A DNA stretch of 64,000 nucleotides from Bacillus sp. FJAT-14578 (GTDB taxonomy: Bacteria; Bacillota; Bacilli; Bacillales; Bacillaceae_H), in the NCBI RefSeq assembly GCF_000504165.1, contig NZ_AYSE01000007.1, forward strand, positions 248,001 to 312,000, written 5' to 3'. The position numbers and the translations under genes are program-made. The notes below the pieces were generated by a model that made no database searches, was not told the DNA's origin, and worked only from the letters and a program-made list of their open reading frames with translations. Below are positions 47,354 to 55,542 of the stretch, piece after piece; the first letter of the stretch is position 1, and every line of letters begins with the position of its first letter.

Positions 47354-48055
47354 TTAAGATAGCATATTGAATAGAGCCGGTATGAAGGTATGTGCAAAAA
47401 CAAGAGTAATGATGGCGGCAATGATCATGGCCAGGCTTGAAAAGGTTCCCTCAAGCTTTCCGATTTCAAAAGCCCGTGCAGTTCCCGTTCCGTGCGCAGC
47501 AACACCCAGCAAAAGTCCCTTAGCTACAGCTGAGCGCAGTGTAAGCAAATGAATAAGCTTCGGCCCAATCATTGTTCCTAAAATACCAGACACAATCACG
47601 AATAATACGGTCACGCTCGGGTCGCCGCCAATGGATTTCGATACATCCACAGCAATGGGAATCGTAATAGAACGGGGGATGAGGCTGTTGACAAGCTGAC
47701 CGTTCAGGTGAAATAACAGTGCTAGAAAAAGCGAGGAAAGCGTAGCGATTGTCGTTCCGCCTATCACACTTACCAAAATTTCAGTACTATGTTTTTTTAA
47801 TAGCTGAAAATTTTTGTACATCGGGATGGCAAACGCGACAGTAGCAGGTCCAAGCATATAACTTAAAAAGTTGGCTCCTTTTTTATATGTTTCATATTGT
47901 ATGTCTCCGATGGACAACAAAAGGATGAGCAAAATGGGTGCGAATACGATAGGAGAGAAAATCATCATCTTTTTGCATCTGTACATTTTCTTTGACAAGA
48001 GATAGCTCAGTAAGGTAAAAATAATGGCGCCAAACGATAGAAGTGAAGTAGTCAT
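47354..48055 (-). CDS. LrgB/CidB-like membrane protein (YwbG type)
   Basis: 233 residues, about seven membrane helices. LIPRSITIPIAVDVSKSIGG and LLGVAAHGTGTARAFEIGKLEGTFSSLAM are LrgB-family signatures. LrgAB/CidAB pairs act in holin-like export or in pyruvate/3-carbon uptake. Overlaps the LrgA-like gene by 4 bases. The next minus-strand gene upstream after this pair is a CidR-like LysR gene, as in the B. subtilis ywbI-ywbH-ywbG cluster. Confidence 0.9.
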   Translation of the reverse strand: MTTSLLSFGAIIFTLLSYLLSKKMYRCKKMMIFSPIVFAPILLILLLSIGDIQYETYKKGANFLSYMLGPATVAFAIPMYKNFQLLKKHSTEILVSVIGGTTIATLSSLFLALLFHLNGQLVNSLIPRSITIPIAVDVSKSIGGDPSVTVLFVIVSGILGTMIGPKLIHLLTLRSAVAKGLLLGVAAHGTGTARAFEIGKLEGTFSSLAMIIAAIITLVFAHTFIPALFNMLS

Positions 48056-48420
48056 AATGTTTTTTCCTCCTTTCTGTTGGCCGCTAATTCTGCTATAAGA
48101 CCTGTCACTGACATGACAAGCACGGTGCTTACAGTAATAATAGCCAAAATTTGCAGGCCGTAGTGTTTAATAACGTCTGTATAATTGATTAAGCCGACAA
48201 CGGCCGGAATAAAAAATAACAGTAATTCAGCCAGCAGCAAATTTCCACCCTTTTCAATCCAACGCAACTTGATTACTTTGAAGTGTAAAAGTAAAAATAA
48301 AATAACCAGCCCTGCGATACTGCCTGGAAGCGGAAGGTGAAAGAGTTTAACGATGCTTTCTCCAAGCAAGAACAAAATAGTCAGCAGCGCCACCTGAAAA
48401 AATATTGTGAATGCTTTCAC
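48052..48420 (-). CDS. LrgA/CidA-like holin-family protein (YwbH type)
   Basis: 122 residues with four membrane helices. LFLLGESIVKLFHLPLPGSI and GNLLLAELLLFFIPAVVGL match the LrgA/CidA motif (PGS.GL and LFF.P..VG). Works with the following LrgB-like protein. Start context AGGTGGTG upstream of the ATG. Confidence 0.9.
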   Translation of the reverse strand: MKAFTIFFQVALLTILFLLGESIVKLFHLPLPGSIAGLVILFLLLHFKVIKLRWIEKGGNLLLAELLLFFIPAVVGLINYTDVIKHYGLQILAIITVSTVLVMSVTGLIAELAANRKEEKTL

Positions 48421-48746
48421 AAAAATACACCACCTTTATTATCAAAATGTTTCATTTTGCATTAACGAAGTTTCTATAATAATAGAAGCTTTGCGTGATG
48501 AAAACGTTTTAAAGTCCCATATACAAATAAGAGAGCCGTCTTGCATGGGACAAGACGACTCATCTTTGGGAGAAAAGAGTAACATGAGATTATGCAAATG
48601 GGTTTAGAGATCATGAATTCATCGTATCACGCTTTGTTACGTATAAGATGAATCTTACATTTACTAGTTTATAAGAGATTACCCTTTCCGTAAAATACAT
48701 AATAGTTATAGTTACTATGCAAGGAAGCTATATCTAATCCACATAA

Positions 48747-48785
48747 ATAATTTGACGTGTATAAAAACATACACGTCAAATTATT
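48747..48785. terminator. Hairpin downstream of the LysR gene
   Basis: Perfect arms AATAATTTGACGTGTAT and complement; no external T-run. Lies 167 bases past the LysR stop. Confidence 0.5.
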
Positions 48786-48790
48786 TACGC

Positions 48791-48874
48791 ATGGGCCGCC
48801 GTGAATCTCCCTTGCGGGTTCTTCCCGGCGGCTTGGCTTATACGAAGGCCTTTCTAAAGATGATTCAAGGATGA
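48791..48874 (+). other. Possible 27-codon ORF in a GC-rich patch
   Basis: ATG 48791 reads MGRRESPLRVLPGGLAYTKA and stops at TGA 48872. The patch has its own stem (GGGCCGCCG / CCGGCGGC). No ribosome binding site is seen. Could be a repeat fragment; the remaining 48421-48951 gap holds nothing else I can support. Confidence 0.2.
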
Positions 48875-48951
48875 ACCCCAAAGGCTTAAAGAGAGGGGGG
48901 CACGATTGACGTTAAAAAATTAAGTTGGGTCTCTATAATTTTTTCAGCATT

Positions 48952-49839
48952 TTAAGATAAACCAAGGAAATTTGACTGGAGGTGATCTAGAAAGGCTTTT
49001 GTTGCTATCGAGATGTAACGGTCTTTTTTGATGATTAAGCCGAGTTCCCATGGAATGATATCATCGAGATCAATAATACTGACCTGGTCATGATTAAGCT
49101 TTTGACAGATGGATTGAGGGAATAGGGCTATGCCAAGATTGGCAGCCACCATCTCCCCGATAAAATCCCACTGCGAGCTTGTATAAGCAATGTTCGGTTG
49201 GAAACCTGCCCTTAAGCATTCATTATAAATGATTTCATGCATGGAAAAATCTTCATGAAACATGATAAAGGATTCGTCTTTCAACTCAGTCAATGAAACA
49301 AACTTCCGCTTTGAAAAAGAATGTTTTTTAGGCATGACAACCTGAAGCTTTTCTTTCGCAAATGGAATGAATTCAAACTTTGTATCATCTACGGGAAGAA
49401 GAACGACCCCTACATCAACTTCTCCTTGCTCTACAATTCGTTCCATTTTCTTGGCTCCAAACTCAATCATTTGAATATGGATGAGCGGATAGGAATCGCG
49501 GAACGATTTCATGATGCGAGGAAAAAATAATGTTCCTATGATAGGAGGAATACCAAACTTGATTGTTCCTCTTTTTAAGTTCATTAAATCATAGAGAGAA
49601 TTGGATAAGTCATTAAGCGATCTGAGCACTGCTTCTGCTTGCTGAAAAACAATCTCGCCGGCATCCGTTAGCTGGATTCGCTTTCCCGATCTATCGATGA
49701 GCTTGATGCCAATTTCGTCTTCCAAAGATTTAACCATCTTGCTCAATGAAGGCTGAGAAATATGTAATACTTCTGCTGCTTTTGTAAAGCTTTTTTGTTT
49801 TGCGACTTCATAAAAGTATTGAAGCTGACGGACGTCCAT
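48952..49839 (-). CDS. LysR-family regulator (CidR/YwbI-like)
   Basis: 295 residues. N-terminal HTH MDVRQLQYFYEVAKQKSFTK, AAEVLHISQPSLSKMVKSLE; C-terminal type 2 periplasmic-binding-like effector domain (GTIKFGIPPIIGTLFFPRIM, EGDVDVGVV-like, VAANLGIALFPQSIC). The N-terminal sequence and neighbourhood fit CidR/YwbI, which activates the lrgAB/cidAB-like pair in response to acetate or pyruvate-linked signals. AAAGGAG precedes ATG. Same strand as its presumed targets, 530 bases apart. Confidence 0.9.
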   Translation of the reverse strand: MDVRQLQYFYEVAKQKSFTKAAEVLHISQPSLSKMVKSLEDEIGIKLIDRSGKRIQLTDAGEIVFQQAEAVLRSLNDLSNSLYDLMNLKRGTIKFGIPPIIGTLFFPRIMKSFRDSYPLIHIQMIEFGAKKMERIVEQGEVDVGVVLLPVDDTKFEFIPFAKEKLQVVMPKKHSFSKRKFVSLTELKDESFIMFHEDFSMHEIIYNECLRAGFQPNIAYTSSQWDFIGEMVAANLGIALFPQSICQKLNHDQVSIIDLDDIIPWELGLIIKKDRYISIATKAFLDHLQSNFLGLS

Positions 49840-50002
49840 GTAAATCTCCTTTCAAAAGAACTAATCTTGATGTCGTATGTAAGTGTAAACACAAAGCATA
49901 TTATAACGATTTTTACAATCATTGTCATTGTTATTGAGGATGTAAGCGGGCGTCATTATAAGAAGGAGAAACACTTTCACTTTTATTTAATTAGCGATAT
50001 AA

Positions 50003-50209
50003 TAAAGGGAAACTACTGTCCGTGGGGTTCCTTCATTCTCAACGGAAGGCAGTTCAGATTCGCATGATGCGGGTCATACAGACGTTGCTGCAGGGCGCGG
50101 AGGTATTAGTTTGTGTTCCTTTATTCGGGCATTAACGGGCAGTGATTCCCACTTAACCTTCTTGGGTTGCACTAAAAAGGGGGCTTACTGCCCGTTAATG
50201 CGGGGTAAA
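50003..50209 (+). mobile_element. Hairpin-ended element R2, copy B
   Basis: TAAAGGGAAACT start and weak left hairpin. The middle segment CATGATGCGGGTCATACAG...TTTGTGTTCCTTTATTCGGGC is shared with copy C. Then CGGGCAGTGATTCCC, TTACTGCCCGTTAATGCG and the end GGGGTAAA. Ends 3 bases before the next start codon and provides its only purine-rich ribosome-site-like stretch (GCGGGG). Confidence 0.7.
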
Positions 50210-50212
50210 TCA

Positions 50213-51022
50213 ATGAAGAGCGAACATCATGTAAGGTGGTTAGAACGGTTGAGCAAAACAGATGGCATACGAGATCTTATTTATATAAATGGCAATATAA
50301 ATGAAAAATGCTTTATAACGTATGGTATTGAATTTAAAGAATTTGTTTATTCACTTCCATCCTCAATTCCCAATATCCTATTGCTAAAACATCAGTACGA
50401 TGAGAGTGATTTTCATTTTGGAACATTGCTGGATTATGTGGAAGGTGAACAGGTTCATAAACTGGCACAGGATCATGTATACGGTTACGGGAATTTTTGT
50501 TGGATAGATGTAGAAGACATCTCATCGCTGAACCTTCTTGAACCGCATGATTTGGCTGCTTTGTTGTATTTAGGACATTATCAAAAACCGTTAAACAGCC
50601 AGTTTAATAATAAACTAAATAATCAATTTGTTTATCTGGCCCATGATGATGGCTGGTTTAATAAAACGTATTATAAAGATATATATGATATGAAGCATTT
50701 AATGAGCCGAATTGTGCCATTGAAAATAGCTTCTTTAAATCAAAAGCGTTTTTCACTGCTGCGGAAAAAATCGGAGTATCCGCCATTGCCGCTTGTATTG
50801 GTCAATACATTGTTAACGTTAACGAATGACGGGCTTTTAATCGATTTTCAGCATATGATTCATACACGTAAAGATGTACAAGTTCCCGTTTATACAATCG
50901 GTGAATTTCTGGATATGGATGAAATGTATAATGAAGTCGATGAGCATAAAAAAGCAAGTAAATTAAGGGCGAACCTTATTTTAAACAAAAAAGATTTAGA
51001 GTGGAGTCTAATTGAAAATTAA
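50213..51022 (+). CDS. Hypothetical protein
   Basis: 269 residues. Soluble, mixed helix/strand, with repeated Asp/His/Tyr-rich stretches (HFGTLLDYVEGEQVHKLAQD, HVYGYGNFCWIDVEDIS, YLAHDDGWFNKTYYKDIYD). No family recognised. I place the start at ATG 50213; an open frame continues upstream to 50111 but runs through repeat element R2 copy B and is not believable as protein. Followed by two terminator hairpins. Confidence 0.75.
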   Translation: MKSEHHVRWLERLSKTDGIRDLIYINGNINEKCFITYGIEFKEFVYSLPSSIPNILLLKHQYDESDFHFGTLLDYVEGEQVHKLAQDHVYGYGNFCWIDVEDISSLNLLEPHDLAALLYLGHYQKPLNSQFNNKLNNQFVYLAHDDGWFNKTYYKDIYDMKHLMSRIVPLKIASLNQKRFSLLRKKSEYPPLPLVLVNTLLTLTNDGLLIDFQHMIHTRKDVQVPVYTIGEFLDMDEMYNEVDEHKKASKLRANLILNKKDLEWSLIEN

Positions 51023-51027
51023 GAAGG

Positions 51028-51110
51028 GATGGTTTAAAAGGTGAAAATCATACCTTTTGAGTCATCTCCCTAAAAGGACCCGTCACGGAAATTAATGACG
51101 GGTCCTTTTA
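51028..51110 (+). terminator. Double hairpin after the 50213 gene
   Basis: First stem GGGATG..TAAAAGGT / ACCTTTT..CATCTCCC (51025-51070). Second stem AAAAGGACCCGTCA / TGACGGGTCCTTTT (51072-51109). Both resemble the hairpins of the R1 family. Confidence 0.75.
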
Positions 51111-51165
51111 ATGTCACAAAGCTTCGTTCCTTGGGGTGTCTAGCTTCAGCGCCTCCGCTTTTCCT

Positions 51166-51777
51166 TTATAACCAAGTGGAGAGTTGTTCTACTGGAAGCC
51201 GCGCACTTGAGTGTGCAGGTTTAAGAGCTTTACCAACGGAAATAAGCATAATTGGGATATAACGATCAGACACTTGAAACTCTTCAATGAACTGCTGCAC
51301 ATTGAATCCGCCCATGGCACATGTATCATAGCCTTTCGCTTTTGCAGCGAGCATCAGTGTCATGGCAGCTAAGGATGCATTGCTGAATGCTGCATCCCGT
51401 GCATATACAGCATTTTGATAAGCTGATTCAATTTGTCCCGCGAGTATATTTTTGATTTCAGAAGTCATATATCCAGCTTCAACAAGAGGGTTGTAAACAA
51501 TTTCTGTATTTTTATTTGCTTCGAGGTCCCCTAGCACAGCGATGACTGCACCAGCCTCTACGACTTGCTTCTGATTATAGGAAATAGGCAGTAATCTTTC
51601 TTTTGCTTCATCACTTAAAAAAATCATGAAGTTCCAGTGTTGAAGATTCCAAGCAGACGGGGACTTTCCAGTAGATTCCAATAATTCTATTACCTCTTCT
51701 TTGGACAGTTTTACTGAAGAATCGTAATGTCTTACGGATGCACGTTCGTTGACTATTTCAAAAAAATCTTTTGTCAT
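51166..51777 (-). CDS. Nitroreductase-family NAD(P)H oxidoreductase
   Basis: 203 residues. NERASVRHYDSSVKLSKEEV at the N-terminus (FMN-phosphate-binding R.S.R), SPSAWNLQHWNFMIF, and AMGGFNVQQF with VGKALKP at the C-terminus are the nitroreductase fold motifs. B. subtilis YodC and YdfN are similar. Reduces quinones or nitro compounds with FMN. AGAGGAGG precedes ATG. Confidence 0.9.
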   Translation of the reverse strand: MTKDFFEIVNERASVRHYDSSVKLSKEEVIELLESTGKSPSAWNLQHWNFMIFLSDEAKERLLPISYNQKQVVEAGAVIAVLGDLEANKNTEIVYNPLVEAGYMTSEIKNILAGQIESAYQNAVYARDAAFSNASLAAMTLMLAAKAKGYDTCAMGGFNVQQFIEEFQVSDRYIPIMLISVGKALKPAHSSARLPVEQLSTWL

Positions 51778-51996
51778 ATGATGACCTCCTCTATGTAAGT
51801 AAAAACAATCAGATTATCGAGCGATTACGACATATTACAACAAGAAGCCGCATGAGCCAAATTTTATAGAACAGAGCCTTGAAAAGCAAGTAATATGATT
51901 AGTCTGCATAAAGGGCTTCTGTTTCTTGCATGTATTCTCGTTTTTTATCATAAATTTATATAGCCGAATTATACTCTTTCATGAAGGGGAGCGTGA

Positions 51997-52182
51997 ATGA
52001 GCAGACGAAAAAAGGCAGCGTTGTATGCGATTTTTTTAGGGAGTTTCGGGGTTCATAAATTTTATTTAAAACAGCCGGTACAAGGTATTTTATATCTCCT
52101 TTTTTGTTGGACAGGTATTCCAACGATTATCGGTTTAGTTGAAGGGTGCGTGTATTTACTTCTTTCAGACGAGAATTTTTAA
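51997..52182 (+). CDS. TM2-domain protein
   Basis: 61 residues. AALYAIFLGSFGVHKFYLKQPVQGILYLLF is the TM2 pattern: helix, G..G.HKFY turn, helix. AAGGGGAG precedes ATG 51997. Function unknown. Confidence 0.85.
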   Translation: MSRRKKAALYAIFLGSFGVHKFYLKQPVQGILYLLFCWTGIPTIIGLVEGCVYLLLSDENF

Positions 52183-52283
52183 TAATGGGGTGTTGCGGAA
52201 GATGGTCATAACTTTCGTAACATCCCCTTTTTTAATAGGCTGTTTCCCCAAAATTTGTTGCTATTTAACAAGTAGTGGGGAGT

Positions 52284-52412
52284 GGTTGATTTCCGCTCCA
52301 GGTTGCTCGCTTTCTGCGGGGCGTGCGGTGAGCCTCCTCGGCTTACAGCCTGTGGGGTCTCACCTGTCCCGCTGCTCCCGCAGGAGTCTCGCACCTTCCG
52401 CTCCAACCAACC
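52284..52412. repeat. GC-rich ~130 bp repeat R3 with inverted ends
   Basis: Begins GGTTGATTTCCGCTCCAGG and ends CCTTCCGCTCCAACCAACC. The middle has GCGGGGCGTGCGGTGAGCC and CTCCCGCAGGAGTCTCGC, a pattern I recall from intergenic repeats of other Bacillus genomes. Clearly more GC-rich than its surroundings. One copy only in this window. Confidence 0.6.
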
Positions 52413-52557
52413 TTAAACGGTTATCTTTCAAGAAACCTAGCTAGAAACAACAATCTTTTAGAACAGAGCCTTTTAATAAGGGGGTCAGCTCTTTTTCCTT
52501 TTTTCCGGCCTGGTTATACAGTAAAATAATAACAATGAAAGAAGGGAGGAGATTGAA

Positions 52558-53427
52558 ATGAACGGGAAAACGAAGGTTGGATTTATTGGTACTGGCGTGA
52601 TGGGAAAAAGTATGGCTCGTCATTTAATGAAGGCGGGATATGAGGTATCCGTCTACACAAGAACAAAAGAAAAAGCAATGGATTTATTGGAGGAAGGGGC
52701 TATTTGGAAAGAGAATGCTGCCGAACTGGCTTCGGAAGCCGATATTATCATTACAATGGTGGGCTATCCGAGAGATGTCGAAGAGGTTTATTTAGGGGAA
52801 TATGGTCTCTTGAACTATGCCAAGCCGGGTACATATTTTATTGACATGACAACTTCCACTCCAACTTTAGCCAAAAGGATTTACGAAGAAGCGAAAAAAC
52901 GTAACATGTACTCGTTGGACGCACCTGTATCTGGGGGAGATGTGGGAGCACGCCAGGGAACTTTGACGATTATGGTCGGAGGCGACGAGGAGGCCTTCAA
53001 CGATTGTTTGCCGCTTTTGCATCTTTTAGGAAAGAATGTGATTTTGCAAGGAGAAGCAGGGGCAGGACAGCATACGAAAATGTGTAATCAGATTGCCATC
53101 GCTTCCAACATGATAGGTGTTTCGGAAGCGATCGTTTATGCAGAGAAAGCGGGATTAAAGCCAGAAAGCGTATTGCAATCCATTTCCGCAGGAGCAGCAG
53201 GAAGTTGGTCATTGAGCAATTTGGCTCCTCGTATGATTGATGGTGATTTTGAGCCGGGCTTTTATATTAAGCACTTTATTAAGGATATGGGAATCGCATT
53301 GGAAGAAGCGGAAGCCATGAAAATGGACACTCCGGGGTTGGCGCTGGCTAAAAGGCTTTATGATTCACTTGCCGAAAAAGGAGAGGAGAACAGCGGAACT
53401 CAAGCTCTCTATAAGCTTTATAAATAA
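52558..53427 (+). CDS. ykwC: YkwC-type beta-hydroxyacid dehydrogenase
   Basis: 289 residues. N-terminal NAD(P) motif GFIGTGVMGKSMARHLMKAG. DAPVSGGDVGARQGTLTIMV is the substrate-binding signature of 3-hydroxyisobutyrate dehydrogenase relatives. GAGQHTKMCNQIAIA contains the catalytic Lys. Oxidises a short beta-hydroxyacid; exact substrate unknown. Gene order with patA and cheV downstream fits B. subtilis. GGGAGGAG precedes ATG 52558. Confidence 0.92.
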   Translation: MNGKTKVGFIGTGVMGKSMARHLMKAGYEVSVYTRTKEKAMDLLEEGAIWKENAAELASEADIIITMVGYPRDVEEVYLGEYGLLNYAKPGTYFIDMTTSTPTLAKRIYEEAKKRNMYSLDAPVSGGDVGARQGTLTIMVGGDEEAFNDCLPLLHLLGKNVILQGEAGAGQHTKMCNQIAIASNMIGVSEAIVYAEKAGLKPESVLQSISAGAAGSWSLSNLAPRMIDGDFEPGFYIKHFIKDMGIALEEAEAMKMDTPGLALAKRLYDSLAEKGEENSGTQALYKLYK

Positions 53428-53452
53428 TGTGACAGTCCCCGTCACATTATTT
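53422..53452 (+). terminator. ykwC terminator
   Basis: AAATAATGTGAC / GTCACATTATTT, 7-base loop; overlaps the stop codon. Confidence 0.7.
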
Positions 53453-53586
53453 GCGGGAGTTCTTTTGGAAATTATCTAAAAAGCAGAAACAGGGTTAATG
53501 CCAGAAAATTTAATTGGATTCATATAAAAAAGCTATTTGCCTACACTATACTTGTACGAAATTTTTTCAGAAGAGGTGTTAGGCAA

Positions 53587-53769
53587 ATGGCAAAGCGTAC
53601 AAAAAAGAATGATGCGGATCAAAAAAGTAAAAAAGGTTTTGACTCTGCGGTTATTGACTCTGAGTTCAGTCATGAATTTGGAAGTGCTGCTGCGAATAAA
53701 GTTCATAAAGATAAAGCCAAAAAAGAAAAAGCGCCTAAAAATGATGGAAAATATAAAGGCGGCCTATAA
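53587..53769 (+). CDS. Small Lys-rich protein, SASP-like
   Basis: 60 residues, very basic: MAKRTKKNDADQKSKKGFDS, then DSEFSHEFGSAAANKVHKDK and a Lys-rich tail. AGAGGTG precedes the ATG. The EFS.EFG motif with Ala/Asn/Lys recalls gamma-type SASP and SspO-like spore proteins and the 25593 protein. Tentative; followed by its own terminator. Confidence 0.6.
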   Translation: MAKRTKKNDADQKSKKGFDSAVIDSEFSHEFGSAAANKVHKDKAKKEKAPKNDGKYKGGL

Positions 53770-53773
53770 TTCA

Positions 53774-53807
53774 CAAGAAACTCCCCTCATTCAAGGGGAG
53801 TTTCTTG
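53774..53807. terminator. Terminator between the SASP-like gene and patA
   Basis: CAAGAAACTCCCC / GGGGAGTTTCTTG. Confidence 0.85.
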
Positions 53808-53844
53808 TTGGTCACTGCAGTAAAATTCCTTCATCATCAGACAG

Positions 53845-54999
53845 TTAGCGTGAGGACATATATTGTTCTATTCGATTTAATGCTTCTGTTAGTGTTTCGA
53901 TTGAATAAGCATAGGAAAGACGGACGTAGCCTTCTCCAAATGATGAAAAGGCATTGCCTGGCACAAGAGCAACACCGGCTTTTTCCACAAGCTCCAATGC
54001 AAACTCAAACGAACTATCATGGAATTTATGAATCGATGGAAACATGTAAAATGCTCCGTTTGGTTTTTCTACATCAAATCCTATTTCTACTAACCGATTG
54101 TACACATAATTCATACGTTGCTCATACTGTATTTTCATGATTTTCGGGTCGGCTTGTCCTGCCGTCAATGCAGAAATAGCAGCAGCTTGAGACATAGAAG
54201 AAGCGCACGTAACATTATATTGATGAACTTTTAGAATATGGCGGCAAATATTCGCAGGAGCGAAAAGAAAGCCAATACGCCATCCTGTCATGGCGTGCGA
54301 TTTGGACAGCCCATTAATCACAATCGTTTTCTCTTTCATTTCTGGGAATGAGGCGATGGAATGATGTTGTCCGTTAAACACAAATTCACTATAAATTTCA
54401 TCTGACAGCACAAAAATATCTCGATTCTTTAGTAAAAAGGCAATGTCTCTTAATTCTTGCGCCGATAGTGTCATCCCGGTCGGATTGGAGGGATATGGAA
54501 GAACAATGCAGCGCGTGCGTTCTGTTATGTATGGCTCAATGAGATCAGCTGTTAAACGGAAGCCGCTGTTTGTTGTATCTACGTGAATAGGATGTGCTCC
54601 GCAAAGACGAATAATCGGTTCATAACCAGGATAAACCGGCCCTGGCAAAAGAACTTCGCACCCGTCCGATAGAATGGTTCGCAGCGTCACATCGATGGCT
54701 TCGCTTGCTCCCGTTGTCACAATGACCTCAGATTGGGCATCATACACTAAACCGTACTGTTTATCCATAAACCTGGCAGCAGCTTCACGCAATGCGAGCA
54801 TACCGGCATTATGGGTGTAGGATGTCATGTTTTGATCGATGGCATTTTTTCCTGCGACTTTAACATGAAGGGGCGTCGAAAAGTCGGGTTGACCGATGGT
54901 TAGAGAGAGAACATTTTCATACTGTGACACCATATTAAAAAATTTCCGAATTCCAGAGATTTGAATGCTTTGGACAAGTGGATTAAGAAGATGTTCCAT
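53845..54999 (-). CDS. patA: Class I/II aminotransferase PatA
   Basis: 384 residues, PLP fold type I. LTIGQPDFSTPLHV, TTGASEAIDVTLR, YPSNPTGMTLS, SDEIYSEFVF and the PLP-lysine in INGLSKSHAMTGWRIGF are all present, as is the C-terminal YVRLSYA Arg. B. subtilis PatA is the N-acetyl-LL-diaminopimelate aminotransferase of lysine and peptidoglycan precursor synthesis. Close to cheV and ykyB as in B. subtilis. Confidence 0.92.
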   Translation of the reverse strand: MEHLLNPLVQSIQISGIRKFFNMVSQYENVLSLTIGQPDFSTPLHVKVAGKNAIDQNMTSYTHNAGMLALREAAARFMDKQYGLVYDAQSEVIVTTGASEAIDVTLRTILSDGCEVLLPGPVYPGYEPIIRLCGAHPIHVDTTNSGFRLTADLIEPYITERTRCIVLPYPSNPTGMTLSAQELRDIAFLLKNRDIFVLSDEIYSEFVFNGQHHSIASFPEMKEKTIVINGLSKSHAMTGWRIGFLFAPANICRHILKVHQYNVTCASSMSQAAAISALTAGQADPKIMKIQYEQRMNYVYNRLVEIGFDVEKPNGAFYMFPSIHKFHDSSFEFALELVEKAGVALVPGNAFSSFGEGYVRLSYAYSIETLTEALNRIEQYMSSR

Positions 55000-55073
55000 G
55001 ATTTACCCATCCCTTCCGTTTCATTGAAAAGATCATTATATTTAGCATAACCACAATGCCAAGAACGATGAAC

Positions 55074-55124
55074 AAAAAAGAAGTGTGCTAAAACCCATAA
55101 AATACAGGTGGTCTTAGCACACTA
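55074..55124 (-). terminator. Terminator of the IDEAL-domain gene
   Basis: Minus strand AGTGTGCTAA.ACC / GGT.TTAGCACACT, then TTCTTTTTTG. Confidence 0.75.
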
Positions 55125-55143
55125 CAATGGCTTGTATTTGGTT

Positions 55144-55386
55144 CTACGAGGGGGAAGGTTCCTTTTCAAGCAACTGATTGTACAAGTTGCTGTATCGGAT
55201 GAATGCTTCCTCGTCTTTTTGATCCAATGCCCGGTCAAGTAAAGTTTGGATATGCTTTTTATTAAAGGAATAAGTAAGAGAATCTAATAAAGCAGCCGTT
55301 TCTTTTTCATAAAACTTTGTTTTTAATGTTTGGTATACATTCATTTGATTCGTTGTTTTCGATTGATCATTATATTGTTTCATCAT
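55144..55386 (-). CDS. IDEAL-domain small protein
   Basis: 80 residues. The C-terminal half (NKKHIQTLLDRALDQKDEEA FIRYSNLY) matches the IDEAL domain (I/L-D-x-A-L-D), a short two-helix unit that often contacts AAA+ or regulatory proteins in Bacilli. N-terminus polar. GAAAGGAG precedes the ATG. Role here unknown. Confidence 0.7.
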   Translation of the reverse strand: MMKQYNDQSKTTNQMNVYQTLKTKFYEKETAALLDSLTYSFNKKHIQTLLDRALDQKDEEAFIRYSNLYNQLLEKEPSPS

Positions 55387-55542
55387 GCTTGCTCCTTTCT
55401 CCTTGGCTATGAGATGAACTTACTTCGTGTTTACCCGCATTCTCTGCAATTAATCCTATGATGTACGAATTTTTTGACATGTTTGTAGTTCAAGAAAACG
55501 GGAATCTCTAAACATATATGATGGAAGAGAAATGGGGATTAT

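Noticed and set aside
50111-50212. N-terminal extension of the 50213 gene
   Set aside because: The extra 34 codons are the right part of repeat R2 copy B, and the same peptide (CPLMRG) appears in other frames wherever the repeat occurs.
52139-52444. ORFs on both strands over the GC-rich patch
   Set aside because: They are artefacts of the GC-rich repeat R3, with no ribosome binding site.
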